Shown here one piece after another: positions 26,341 to 35,100 of a stretch of DNA of 64,000 nt (position 1 is its first letter; the number at the start of each line of letters is the position of its first letter). The position numbers were made by a program, and so were the translations under genes. Source of the stretch: Isosphaeraceae bacterium (lineage in GTDB: Bacteria; Planctomycetota; Planctomycetia; Isosphaerales; Isosphaeraceae); contig JANXSX010000150.1 in NCBI GenBank assembly GCA_025356475.1, positions 62,001 through 126,000 of the forward strand, in the 5' to 3' direction. Under the pieces are notes generated by a model that ran no database searches, had not been told where the DNA came from, and was given only the letters and a program-made list of their open reading frames with translations.

Positions 26341-28599
26341 TCAAGGTCGGGCCGGCCCCAGAGGCTCGAAACGGATGGTTGTCACCCTCAGGCTCATTGG
26401 TCGCTTGTCCCCCCCGATCGGCGGTGGAAGGCCATCCGTATCGATGGTAACCTCTCCATCCGACTCCATCGTCAATGTCGAAAGACCCGCCGGAAGCCGG
26501 AACTTTGGGCTCAAGTGAGCGGTTAAAACATCTGCCGAGGCGTCCCACTCGGTCAAGATCCGACCACCCGCCCGAAGCTTGACCCGTCGCGGTTGTCGCA
26601 CCCCGGCCGCCTCGAGAACCAGTTGTAAGTCTTGGTCCGGCGTCGGGTTGTAAAGGAGAACGTCAGCGGTCTTGCCACAGAAGGCGGCGATCCGGTCTCG
26701 CCAGACGACCCTCGCGTGCCAGCCGGTCGTACACATCAAGACAGGCTTGGTCGGCGCTGGCAGCTTGGCCCGCTCATAGACAACAGTTCGCTCATCCTCG
26801 AAAATCTTGGTGTCTTCGAGCTGAGCCTTGATCCCCTCAAAGTGCTGCGGGGGGAACTTATCACGATAGTCCAGCCCATGGTGCAGTACGACATGCCGGA
26901 AACCGTGAGTGGTCAGGTACAGCCAGGTGTAGTCGCGAAAACTAAACTGGCCCACGATATCCAGGAAGAAGCCACCTTGCGGGTTCTCGGGATAGCCTGG
27001 AAGGATAAGTCGTGTTTCCAGAAATGGAGAGGGGTAGCCGACAAGCTCATCCCACCGAATGTTGGACTGGCCGGAGTAACCTGCGCTCGTGGGCAAACCG
27101 TGGGTGGCCTGCCAGTAGGCGCAGTCGGTGGTCATGGTGAGGCTAGCGCCGATCGTCGGGTAAACCTGGGGAATTTCCAAAAGAGTGGCTTGAGGGTCAC
27201 TTGCCTTGATAAAGGCATAACAAGGTGGTATGCTTGGAACAGAGGATGGGGGGATGTTGACCATGCACAGATCGTAGAATGTGAATAAAATTAAGCTGAG
27301 ATACAAGAAAACCATCATCCCTTGGTATCGCAGCCGACCAAATATTTCTGCGAGCGCTGCTGCAGCGATACAAGCGGTGCAGACTGCAACGAAGGCGTTT
27401 ATTCGGGCGGGGACTCGGATGAGTTGGAAGGGGCGGAAGACTTTCCAAAGCCAACCGGCTGGCAATTCGACCCGGTGTGGGCCGAGGATACATATAGCAC
27501 CTAACGAGATGATCACGAGCACGGCCAGGTTCGCCCACCAGAAGCTTCGATATCGGAAGGGAACGCGGCGGGTCGCAGCATAGTACACCAAGAAGACCGT
27601 TACCAGACCGAGGTAGGATTTTCTCTCGCCGATGTTCAGAATTTTGGCAGCGTCATAAAAGTCGAACGGAAGATACTTGGAGATCGGATAAGGGAATGCA
27701 GGGATGAAGTATCCCCAGATCGGTGCCCCGAACATCTCAAACTCATAACGGGATCGACCCATCGAATAACCGTTCCTTGCCGCCCAGAGGTGCCCGGAAA
27801 ACAGGATTGCCACTCCTAATCCCACAAGGATCGCAAACCTGGTAAACCAACTGAGCCTTGAGACCAACCACCTCCAATCGCCGTGTCGGGCCGCCGCAAT
27901 TCCTTGCCAGAGGACGTACAAAAGTGCCGTGAAGATTGAAAAGACCAGAAAATAGGCAGCACTCATAACTAAGAGTAAGTACATGACCGCAGCCAACCAG
28001 AGCTTGCTCCGGCTTGGCTTGTCAATAAATCTCATCCAGGACAGTACAAACAGTGGAAAGAATGCGAGATATGTCAATTCAAGATGCCCAGAAGCACGTC
28101 CCATAATCGGCGAACTCATCATTGCCAGTAACCCACCCAAGACGGCGGCGGCACGATGATTCACGAGGTAATACGCGAGTGCGAACGTACCGATTCCACT
28201 TGAGAATAATCCAAGGTTCATCAAAAGGTTATAGGTCGTGATATCATCGAATACACAAGAAATCGGTATGTATAGTAACGCTTGGAGATGCAATGGTGAG
28301 AAGTTGCCGATGGGTGCGCCCACGGGATACTGCAAGCTCGGATTAATCAGGGGCGACCGGAACGCAAATAGGCACGCCTTGTACCACCGCATCACAGTAA
28401 TCGCTTGGAGCGGATCGATCCGTGAGAGGGGCAGGTCGTCGTGGATATGCCAGACCCGAGGCGTCGTGCCGACGGCGATCCCGGATGGATAGAGAGTGCA
28501 GATCGCCAAGATGGTCAGGAACCAACGGCCACGATTCGACGGCCATGAGGTGCTGGGCACAAAAACTCCTCCTTGAGAATCTCGACTTGAGTTAACCAT
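26341..28599 (-). CDS. large polytopic membrane protein (GT-C/YfhO-like)
   Basis: The 752-residue protein starts with a short cytoplasmic tail, then a transmembrane helix near residue 27 and about ten more hydrophobic segments up to about residue 430, followed by a roughly 300-residue extracytoplasmic domain. The first periplasmic loop includes DDLPLSRIDP. The arrangement resembles GT-C glycosyltransferases of the YfhO or PMT type, which use polyprenyl-linked sugars. It is only 19 bases downstream of a PMT-family gene, so the two are probably one operon. The exact activity is not identifiable. Confidence 0.65.
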   Translation of the reverse strand: MVNSSRDSQGGVFVPSTSWPSNRGRWFLTILAICTLYPSGIAVGTTPRVWHIHDDLPLSRIDPLQAITVMRWYKACLFAFRSPLINPSLQYPVGAPIGNFSPLHLQALLYIPISCVFDDITTYNLLMNLGLFSSGIGTFALAYYLVNHRAAAVLGGLLAMMSSPIMGRASGHLELTYLAFFPLFVLSWMRFIDKPSRSKLWLAAVMYLLLVMSAAYFLVFSIFTALLYVLWQGIAAARHGDWRWLVSRLSWFTRFAILVGLGVAILFSGHLWAARNGYSMGRSRYEFEMFGAPIWGYFIPAFPYPISKYLPFDFYDAAKILNIGERKSYLGLVTVFLVYYAATRRVPFRYRSFWWANLAVLVIISLGAICILGPHRVELPAGWLWKVFRPFQLIRVPARINAFVAVCTACIAAAALAEIFGRLRYQGMMVFLYLSLILFTFYDLCMVNIPPSSVPSIPPCYAFIKASDPQATLLEIPQVYPTIGASLTMTTDCAYWQATHGLPTSAGYSGQSNIRWDELVGYPSPFLETRLILPGYPENPQGGFFLDIVGQFSFRDYTWLYLTTHGFRHVVLHHGLDYRDKFPPQHFEGIKAQLEDTKIFEDERTVVYERAKLPAPTKPVLMCTTGWHARVVWRDRIAAFCGKTADVLLYNPTPDQDLQLVLEAAGVRQPRRVKLRAGGRILTEWDASADVLTAHLSPKFRLPAGLSTLTMESDGEVTIDTDGLPPPIGGDKRPMSLRVTTIRFEPLGPARP

Positions 28600-28618
28600 C
28601 TGATGTCTCCGAGGCGCC

Positions 28619-30628
28619 CTACTTCGATATCCAGAGCGGGGCGAGCCGTTCGGCGTCCTCGTCGGTGATCCGATAAATCATGATTGAATGACCAATTTGA
28701 TCAATAGGCTTGAGTTTATCAAAATACGAGTACGCGTACTGTTTTGCCTCCCAGGGAATCCAGCGCGAGCTGTCATAAACCCGCCAAGGAAGTCCCTTCA
28801 CCAACGAGACACTGATCGCGTAAAGACCAGGTTTAAGCGGTGAGCCGGGCGGGTTCCGGAGATAACGCATCGGTACACTTTCCATCGTCCCTGGCAAGGG
28901 AGGTGGAAGGAACCAGTCGAGAGGTTCATTACGAAGGTTGTAGATATTCGGATTGATTTGACCAAAGTAGGCGATCCCGATTGGCTCCCCAGGGGCGTTC
29001 TGGTCGATCCAGAGCTTGAGCCCCGTAAGGTCTTGCCCCCAATCGATGTTGCTATCGATTAGGTGCTCCGCCCCGCGACTCGCCCCCCCGCTCGCCCAGT
29101 TGAAGTAGGCCAGGTAATGGGGATGGATTAAGATGGCTGCGAGCGTCGATGTCAGTAAACATCCCCCCAAAAGGGTCGTGCCAGCCTGGCGGAGACGCAG
29201 GGTCGCAAAGCTAGCAATCCACGGAACCAATCGACCAACACCGATATACAGATAGGGAAATATGGGCAACACATAGCGCAGACCTAGATTGATATCGGTC
29301 GCGAAGCTCATCGCCAGGATGATCGTGATCGGCACCGACAGGATCGTGATCTCGTCGGCCCAGGAAGCGTGGCTACGCCGAACCAGGATCAATGGAACTA
29401 GACTGAAAAGGATAAGTGCAAGTGTACCTTCGGGAACTTTATACAGGAAACAGAGCAAATAGTATTCACGCCAGCCTTGCTGACGGAGTGTTCCGTTCAG
29501 ATAGACAGGGTAGCCGTGGATGGTCCGATCATTGGGCGATTGAGGGTCGAGCATCCGGCGTTCGACCCCGTCGGATTCAAGCTTCTGAAGGTCGAACCCG
29601 ATCAGGTATTGCTTGGGGAGCGGAGCGGGAAGCTTGCCCAACCACGTGTCACGGAACCGGTTCACTCGGTAGCGCCAGGCTCCTGTCAGGAGCCGGTCGT
29701 TGGGGTTGGTCGGTCGAGACATGCCAGGGGGAACATCTTTGGTGAAGGTCGTTGAAGCGAACTCAAAATCCTTGAGCGGAGTCCCTGTCCCCTCGAATCC
29801 ATAACCCAAATTGATAATGAGAAGGGCAAGACCAACAACAACCGTTCCATGAGCAATCCCAGTCATGATCGCGTGTTTGAGCTTAGACCTTTCGGTTGTG
29901 AGCCCTACCAGGATGATCCAAAGAAAGGGCCAGATGCCGAACAATAAGAGCATGCTGAACTTGGCGAGCTGAGCGATCCCCAGCGCCGACCCCGCGAGAG
30001 CGGCAGCCCGAAAGCTCGGTTGTTTGAGGTATCGCCAGAACAGATACGTCGCTCCCGCACCTAGTGACGTGGCCGCCACATCGCTCGTTATCAGTCGACC
30101 ATGGGCAAGGATGTTTGGGCAAAGCGACCAGAGCGTAAGGCTGACGAGCCCAGCGAGATTTCCATAAAGCTGTCGCGACCAGAGGAAGACGACGAGCCCG
30201 CCCAAGACCCCAAAATAGAGAGGTAGCATCAAACGTGCTTTGGTGAAGATCTCGAAGTAGATCGATGCGTTCTGCTCGGCAAACTGCTGACCAAAGCCCG
30301 CTTTGTTGGGGGGAACTTGGGCCCAGAAATTGAACGGGGCTGCCGCTTGATAAAGGGGCTCGGTCGAGATCCGCGAATCCCCAACCAAGGGGAGAGCGGC
30401 CAGGAGTTTCACTAGTGGTGGGTTATGGGGGTAAAGTCGGAACGTATGTTTCTGCCAGTATGTCAAGCCGGCAGGCAGGTGCAAAACCTCGTCTACCGTG
30501 GGACTCTCAAGGACGAGACTATTGACAGCCAAGGCATAGTGCAACGTAAGCAGACCAACCACGGCGGCGATCAGCTTCCAACTTCGCGTCGGTCGCTTTT
30601 TATTCTCCGTCGATCTGGGGTCGACCAT
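28619..30628 (-). CDS. glycosyltransferase family 39 (PMT/ArnT-like) membrane protein
   Basis: The 669-residue protein has an N-terminal transmembrane helix, then the first luminal loop with SPTVDEVLHLPAGLTYW and LYPHNPPLVKLLAALP, the DE-containing signature of PMT_2 glycosyltransferases. About ten more helices follow, and NIDWGQDLTGLKLW in the C-terminal soluble part, a common family motif. These enzymes move mannose or other sugars from a lipid carrier to proteins or lipid A at the outer face of the cytoplasmic membrane. It precedes a second GT-C-like gene by 19 bases. Confidence 0.85.
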   Translation of the reverse strand: MVDPRSTENKKRPTRSWKLIAAVVGLLTLHYALAVNSLVLESPTVDEVLHLPAGLTYWQKHTFRLYPHNPPLVKLLAALPLVGDSRISTEPLYQAAAPFNFWAQVPPNKAGFGQQFAEQNASIYFEIFTKARLMLPLYFGVLGGLVVFLWSRQLYGNLAGLVSLTLWSLCPNILAHGRLITSDVAATSLGAGATYLFWRYLKQPSFRAAALAGSALGIAQLAKFSMLLLFGIWPFLWIILVGLTTERSKLKHAIMTGIAHGTVVVGLALLIINLGYGFEGTGTPLKDFEFASTTFTKDVPPGMSRPTNPNDRLLTGAWRYRVNRFRDTWLGKLPAPLPKQYLIGFDLQKLESDGVERRMLDPQSPNDRTIHGYPVYLNGTLRQQGWREYYLLCFLYKVPEGTLALILFSLVPLILVRRSHASWADEITILSVPITIILAMSFATDINLGLRYVLPIFPYLYIGVGRLVPWIASFATLRLRQAGTTLLGGCLLTSTLAAILIHPHYLAYFNWASGGASRGAEHLIDSNIDWGQDLTGLKLWIDQNAPGEPIGIAYFGQINPNIYNLRNEPLDWFLPPPLPGTMESVPMRYLRNPPGSPLKPGLYAISVSLVKGLPWRVYDSSRWIPWEAKQYAYSYFDKLKPIDQIGHSIMIYRITDEDAERLAPLWISK

Positions 30629-30765
30629 GATTCAAATCCGACGAGATAGGGTTCGGAGAATAGGATTCATGGATCGGGCGCATGAACACTTAAAACAACG
30701 CAAATTCAGCGAATATGAGTATCTGAAGGAGCGTTGTTACACTTTTCTGCGGAGGTTGAACATAG

Positions 30766-30787
30766 CCCCTCTCCCAGGGGAGAGGGG
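30766..30787. repeat. intergenic palindrome CCCCTCTCCC, copy 2
   Basis: CCCCTCTCCC at 30766-30775 pairs with the following GGGAGAGGGG, 57 bases after the xylulokinase stop on the minus strand. It matches the palindrome at 22478-22497 over its core, in the same position relative to a gene end. Confidence 0.5.
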
Positions 30788-30843
30788 ATTGAAACTCACC
30801 AACGTACTCGATATCTAGAGCATCGTTAGCACCGATCCTGACC

Positions 30844-32379
30844 TCAATTATCCACGAGTGTCGAAATCGTCTTAAACGTGTCACGGAGATCGGTATAGAT
30901 CTTTCGATAGGTGGGATAATATCGGTCATAGGTGGCTTTAGCCTTGGTATCGAGCGAGGTCCGCTCGATGACCTTGATCGTTGCGTCGCAGGCTTCGGGG
31001 ACGCTGGCGAAGCCTCCTGTGCCGACCTGCGCCAGGATCGCGACGCCAAAGGCCGGGCCTTCGGTGGCGTTGACGGTCACCACGTCGTTGCCGTAGATAT
31101 CGGCCTGGATCTGCTTCCAAAGGGCGTTGCGAGCCCCTCCGCCTGAGAGCCGGATCTCGGAGATGGTGACCCCCATTTCGCGGATGAGTTCTAGACTGTC
31201 GCGCATTGCGTAGGTCGCACCCTCAAGCACGCTTCGGATCAAGTGCCGTCGTTCATGTCGAACTGTGAGTCCAACCCAGGCTCCCTTGGCATCGGGATCG
31301 AAGTGGGGTGTTCGCTCGCCGGTCAGGTAGGGGAGGAAGAAAAGCCCTTCGGAGCCAGGGCCGACCTCGGCCGCTTCGTTACTGAGGAGGAAGTACGGAT
31401 CGACTCCCTGCAGCTTGGCAGCGTCGATCTCCGCCTGCCCAAGGTTGTTGCGGTACCACTGAAAACTGCCCCCCGCCGCCAGGACCACGCCCATCACATG
31501 CCAGGCACCTGGTACCGCGTGACAGCCCCGCTGCAACCTACCGAGTGGGTCGAATCCGGGTTCATCGGTGTGGGCGAAGACGACCCCCGATGTCCCCATT
31601 GTCGCAGAGACCACCCCTCCTCGAACGATCCCATTACCAACCGCCCCGGCGGGCTGGTCGCCGCCGCCCCCGACGACTGGCGTTCCGACCGCGAGCCCGC
31701 AAGCTTGTGAGCCGATGGGCGAGATCTTCCCTGAGACTTCCGGACTCTCGTAACAAGGGGGTAACAGCGTGGGATCAAGATCAAGCTTGGTGAGCAGTTC
31801 TTGACTCCAACGGCGGTTGGCCACGTCGAGGAGTAGTGTCCCGGACGCGTCGGAAACCTCGGTGGCAAACGTGCCAGTCAGTCGGTAGCGAATATAATCC
31901 TTGGGGAGCAGGATTTGCTTGACCCGATCATAGGCAGCGGGCTCATGATTTCTGAGCCAGAGGATCTTGGGGGCTGTGAACCCCGTGAGAGCTGGGTTTG
32001 CAACCATGCGGATCAAGGCTTCCCGGCCCCCTGCCCTCGCTTCGATCTCAGCGCACTCGGCCGCTGTCCTTTGGTCATTCCAGAGCAACGCCGGTCGAAC
32101 AACCTGCCCTGATCCATCCAAAAAGACGGATCCGTGCATCTGTCCACTCAGGCCGACCCCGGCGATGTCGGATGGCTTCAAGTTCCCCTTGGCGAGAACC
32201 TCACGAACCGTGGAGCAGGTCGCCTTCCACCAGAGTTCGGGGTCCTGCTCCGACCAGCCCGGCTTGGGATGGCTGCACGGGTACTCAGCGGATGCACTTG
32301 CAAGGATCGCGCCTGTCTCGTCGATCGCGATGGTCTTTGTACCCGACGTTCCGATATCAATGCCCAAGGTCACCGCCAC
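30844..32379 (-). CDS. xylB: xylulokinase
   Basis: A FGGY-family kinase of 511 residues: GIDIGTSGTKT near the N-terminus, LSGQMHGSVFLD (sugar-binding methionine/histidine as in XylB), WNDQRT, GGGGDQPAGAVGNG with the catalytic aspartate, and SGGGARNALWKQIQAD in the ATP site. It phosphorylates D-xylulose to xylulose 5-phosphate for the pentose phosphate pathway. It is 19 bases downstream of the MBL hydrolase gene. No xylose isomerase gene is adjacent, so the xylulose source lies elsewhere. Confidence 0.92.
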   Translation of the reverse strand: MAVTLGIDIGTSGTKTIAIDETGAILASASAEYPCSHPKPGWSEQDPELWWKATCSTVREVLAKGNLKPSDIAGVGLSGQMHGSVFLDGSGQVVRPALLWNDQRTAAECAEIEARAGGREALIRMVANPALTGFTAPKILWLRNHEPAAYDRVKQILLPKDYIRYRLTGTFATEVSDASGTLLLDVANRRWSQELLTKLDLDPTLLPPCYESPEVSGKISPIGSQACGLAVGTPVVGGGGDQPAGAVGNGIVRGGVVSATMGTSGVVFAHTDEPGFDPLGRLQRGCHAVPGAWHVMGVVLAAGGSFQWYRNNLGQAEIDAAKLQGVDPYFLLSNEAAEVGPGSEGLFFLPYLTGERTPHFDPDAKGAWVGLTVRHERRHLIRSVLEGATYAMRDSLELIREMGVTISEIRLSGGGARNALWKQIQADIYGNDVVTVNATEGPAFGVAILAQVGTGGFASVPEACDATIKVIERTSLDTKAKATYDRYYPTYRKIYTDLRDTFKTISTLVDN

Positions 32380-32398
32380 GTCCGCCTCGCTTCCAAAC

Positions 32399-33253
32399 TC
32401 AAGATGGGGAGAGAATCCACCGATCGCCGGCCTGTAACACTATGGGACTGATCCCGTGGTGAAGCCGCTTCGATTCGGTCAAGAAATGATCGATAGGCAC
32501 TGTGTTGAACGTGAACATGTCATAGTGGTGCGGGATCAAGTACCGAGGTCTGATCACATTGGCCAGGTCAACCGCCTCAGAGGCGGACATGTTCCCGGCA
32601 ACGCCTCGAGCTGGGTCCCGACCGTTCATTGGTAACAGGAGAACGTCGAACGACGTGGCAGAGCAATTTAGCCACTCTACCAAGTCAGGATGGGGAACAC
32701 AGTCCCCCGAGTGGTAAAGCGTGAGCCCCTCAGCTTGGATTACGAAACCAAGGTACAAATGCTGTCCTTGGGGATCGGTATCGATCGTTTCATGTGCAGA
32801 GGGAATTGGATGAATTGAGAAGCCTGCGATCGACTTGGGCTGGAACGCCACCAGGCCAATCATGCGATCTTGGTCGATCCCTAAAGAGGTTGCGTGGTTG
32901 ACAAGTGCCGCTGGGAGTGCGAGGACCGCCGCATCGGCCGCATCCATCAATTCAGGAAGGGTAACCGGATCCATATGATCCGAGTGCTTGTGGCTACAGA
33001 GCACCAGGTCAACATTCCCAAGGTCCAGCCCGCAGAGGGGAGCGCGGGTCATGCGGACATGGGGCTTGTCGGTTCCAGCATACTTGGTGGTCAGGTGCTC
33101 GGAAAGGTATGGGTCAATGACGAGCATTCCCTGACTCGACTTGATCAGAAAGCCGCTCTGTCCCAGCCACCAGAACGCAAGCGTCCCCGGAGCGACCTCG
33201 GTTAGGGCGATCTCATCGCAGAGTTCCTGTCCCGATTTGATCGGCTCGATCAT
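32399..33253 (-). CDS. MBL-fold metal-dependent hydrolase (UlaG-like)
   Basis: The 284-residue protein has the metallo-beta-lactamase motif SHKHSDHMDP (HxHxDH), then SAHETIDTD, YHSGDCVPHPD and PHHYDMF as later ligands. UlaG-type members are sugar lactonases (L-ascorbate-6-phosphate lactonase); others act on phospho-compounds. The ATG overlaps the preceding metE-like stop in ATGA. Placement next to xylulokinase fits a sugar lactonase, but this is inference. Confidence 0.8.
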   Translation of the reverse strand: MIEPIKSGQELCDEIALTEVAPGTLAFWWLGQSGFLIKSSQGMLVIDPYLSEHLTTKYAGTDKPHVRMTRAPLCGLDLGNVDLVLCSHKHSDHMDPVTLPELMDAADAAVLALPAALVNHATSLGIDQDRMIGLVAFQPKSIAGFSIHPIPSAHETIDTDPQGQHLYLGFVIQAEGLTLYHSGDCVPHPDLVEWLNCSATSFDVLLLPMNGRDPARGVAGNMSASEAVDLANVIRPRYLIPHHYDMFTFNTVPIDHFLTESKRLHHGISPIVLQAGDRWILSPS

Positions 33254-34293
33254 ACGTCTCGCCCCAGCTTGGCTCGGACGAGTCGGGCTCCGTCGACCAG
33301 GGCCTTCGCTTTGGCCTTTGCCACATGTCGAGCGGTTTGCGAGAACCCGCAGTCAGGTGTCACACTCAACCGGTCGGGCCCGACAAACTTCATGGCCTGG
33401 TCGATCCGAGAGGCGACCAGCGAAGCGGGTTCAATCCAGGTGTTCTTGACATCCACTACTCCGATCGCAACATCGATCGAGTCGGGTAGCTGGTTCAAGA
33501 GGTCGAGTTCGGCCATCTCCCGTGAGGCAAACTCAAGGGCGAGCTGGTCAACCTTGACCCTGCCGATCTGTGGGAAGAGCGATGCATAGGAGCGCCAACC
33601 TACAGCCCTGGCGCGATAATTCCCAAAGCACATATGCATGCTAATGTACGCGTCGACCCCTTCCACAGTCCTCGCGATCACGTCAAGGAAGCGGTCAGCC
33701 TCACCGGGGTGGCAGGCGAAACTCGGCTCGTCGAGCTGGACGAAGTCGACCCCAGAGGCGACAAGTGCCTTGAGTTCGGCGTTCACGATCGGGATCAGAG
33801 CTTCCGTGACCGCGTGGCGATCGGGATAGATCTCACCACCATCGATGCAGCCCGAAAGTGTATACGCGCCCGGAACAGGCCACTTGGCGAATGCCGTTGT
33901 GACGGCCCGAAACCGCTGATACTCTTCCACTGTTCCCAACCCTCGCGGCGCTTCGATCTTATTCAGGGCGAGAAACTTACTGCGCTGATCGTGAGCAGGT
34001 GGCCCGAGGAGTCGAGCTTGGGGAAGGCGTTCGAGCCCCGTCAGGAACTCGTAGAAACCCAGATTGAAGTCGACGCGCTGGACTTCGCCGTCGGTGATCC
34101 GCTCCAAGCCCGCCCGAGCTTGGTCCTCGACTACGACCAATACAGCGTCCCGAACCGCTTCCTCGCGATCGAGCGGGCCGAACCGACTGGGCGATTCGGC
34201 CACCTGGGCCACGAAGTTCTCAAACCACCCGGGCAGGGACCAGCTCCCAATCACGGTCGCTTCGAGGATTGGGCCCGGGGGGCGTGGTCGCAT
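33250..34293 (-). CDS. cobalamin-independent methionine synthase-like protein (MetE C-terminal domain only)
   Basis: At 347 residues this is a single-barrel member of the MetE family (MetE itself is about 750). The zinc ligands are present: HMCFGNY contributes His and Cys, and PDCGFS contributes the last Cys; TDGEVQR and QLDEPSFA match other conserved loops. Core-type members transfer a methyl group, sometimes from an unknown donor other than methyltetrahydrofolate. It starts 9 bases after dps and overlaps the MBL gene by 4. The methyl donor is unknown. Confidence 0.8.
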   Translation of the reverse strand: MRPRPPGPILEATVIGSWSLPGWFENFVAQVAESPSRFGPLDREEAVRDAVLVVVEDQARAGLERITDGEVQRVDFNLGFYEFLTGLERLPQARLLGPPAHDQRSKFLALNKIEAPRGLGTVEEYQRFRAVTTAFAKWPVPGAYTLSGCIDGGEIYPDRHAVTEALIPIVNAELKALVASGVDFVQLDEPSFACHPGEADRFLDVIARTVEGVDAYISMHMCFGNYRARAVGWRSYASLFPQIGRVKVDQLALEFASREMAELDLLNQLPDSIDVAIGVVDVKNTWIEPASLVASRIDQAMKFVGPDRLSVTPDCGFSQTARHVAKAKAKALVDGARLVRAKLGRDV

Positions 34294-34302
34294 CGTGAAA
34301 AC

Positions 34303-34785
34303 TCAGCCTTTGGCCTGCAGGTGTGCCTCGACGAACCAAAGTTGTTTGTCGAGAGCCCGCGAGATTCCGGTGAACAGGTCGGCTGTATCTTTGTCGCCGA
34401 GTTCGTCGGAAGTGTCAATCGCCTCGCGGGCTGCTTTGCCAACCTGGGCAAGGGCCGTCGAGAGGGCATCGATGTGCGCATGACCGTCGGCAATATCGAT
34501 TGGGTAAGGGGTCACGCTTGTGCGTTTGGCGACGGCATCGACCGTCCCTTCGGCCTTACCACCAAGCTGAACCAGCCGTTCGGCAATGTCGTCAACGCCT
34601 TCGGAGACGGTCGCATAGACTCCGTCAAAGAGCAAGTGATAGCTGATAAAATGCGGCCCTTTGACATTCCAATGGGCCTGTTTGGACTGGAGCATGAGGT
34701 CAATTGCGTCGGCCAATCGATCGTTCAAAAGCTTACAAAGCTTGATTCGCTTGGCTTCAGCCAGGTCATTCTTGGTGGAAAACAT
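34303..34785 (-). CDS. dps: Dps-family DNA-protection/ferritin-like protein
   Basis: The 160-residue protein has the Dps helical bundle. The ferroxidase site at the subunit interface is visible: H in QAHWNVKGPHF, D in LFDGVY and E in DDIAERL. Dps forms dodecamers that oxidise and store iron and protect DNA from peroxide. ATG at 34785. It is the first of four closely spaced minus-strand genes. No Fur or PerR box was recognised in the 315-base upstream region. Confidence 0.93.
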   Translation of the reverse strand: MFSTKNDLAEAKRIKLCKLLNDRLADAIDLMLQSKQAHWNVKGPHFISYHLLFDGVYATVSEGVDDIAERLVQLGGKAEGTVDAVAKRTSVTPYPIDIADGHAHIDALSTALAQVGKAAREAIDTSDELGDKDTADLFTGISRALDKQLWFVEAHLQAKG

Positions 34786-35100
34786 TGAGTTCTCGTCGTT
34801 TTCGGAAGGGCGGTCCCGGGTCTTGTACTTGTCATCAAGTTAGGCATGCAAAGCGTATACCAGACATTGAACCGCGTCGAGGGTGAATCTTTGAGGATTG
34901 CGCCAACACTGGTTGCAATCATTACGTATCCTAGGTTAGTTTGAACGGGTTGTTGAACATTATTAATGCAATCCAATCCAACTCTGTCGCCCCGACCGCA
35001 GATGTAGACAACGACCCAACTTGTCTCTCGGGTTGAAGTCGGTTGACATCCCCGCCCGACGGCCTCTGGCCGCGAGATGATCCCTCCAAGGAGCTGATTG
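34786..35100. other. divergent intergenic region dps / DUF1501
   Basis: About 315 bases between divergent genes. No coding frame with support. A good ribosome site AAGGAG for the DUF1501 gene lies at 35089-35094. No palindrome or repeat stands out. Confidence 0.5.

Noticed and set aside
33634-34788. 384-residue open frame on the plus strand across metE-like and dps genes
   Set aside because: Antisense to two genes with clear motifs and catalytic residues; the translated sequence is not family-like.
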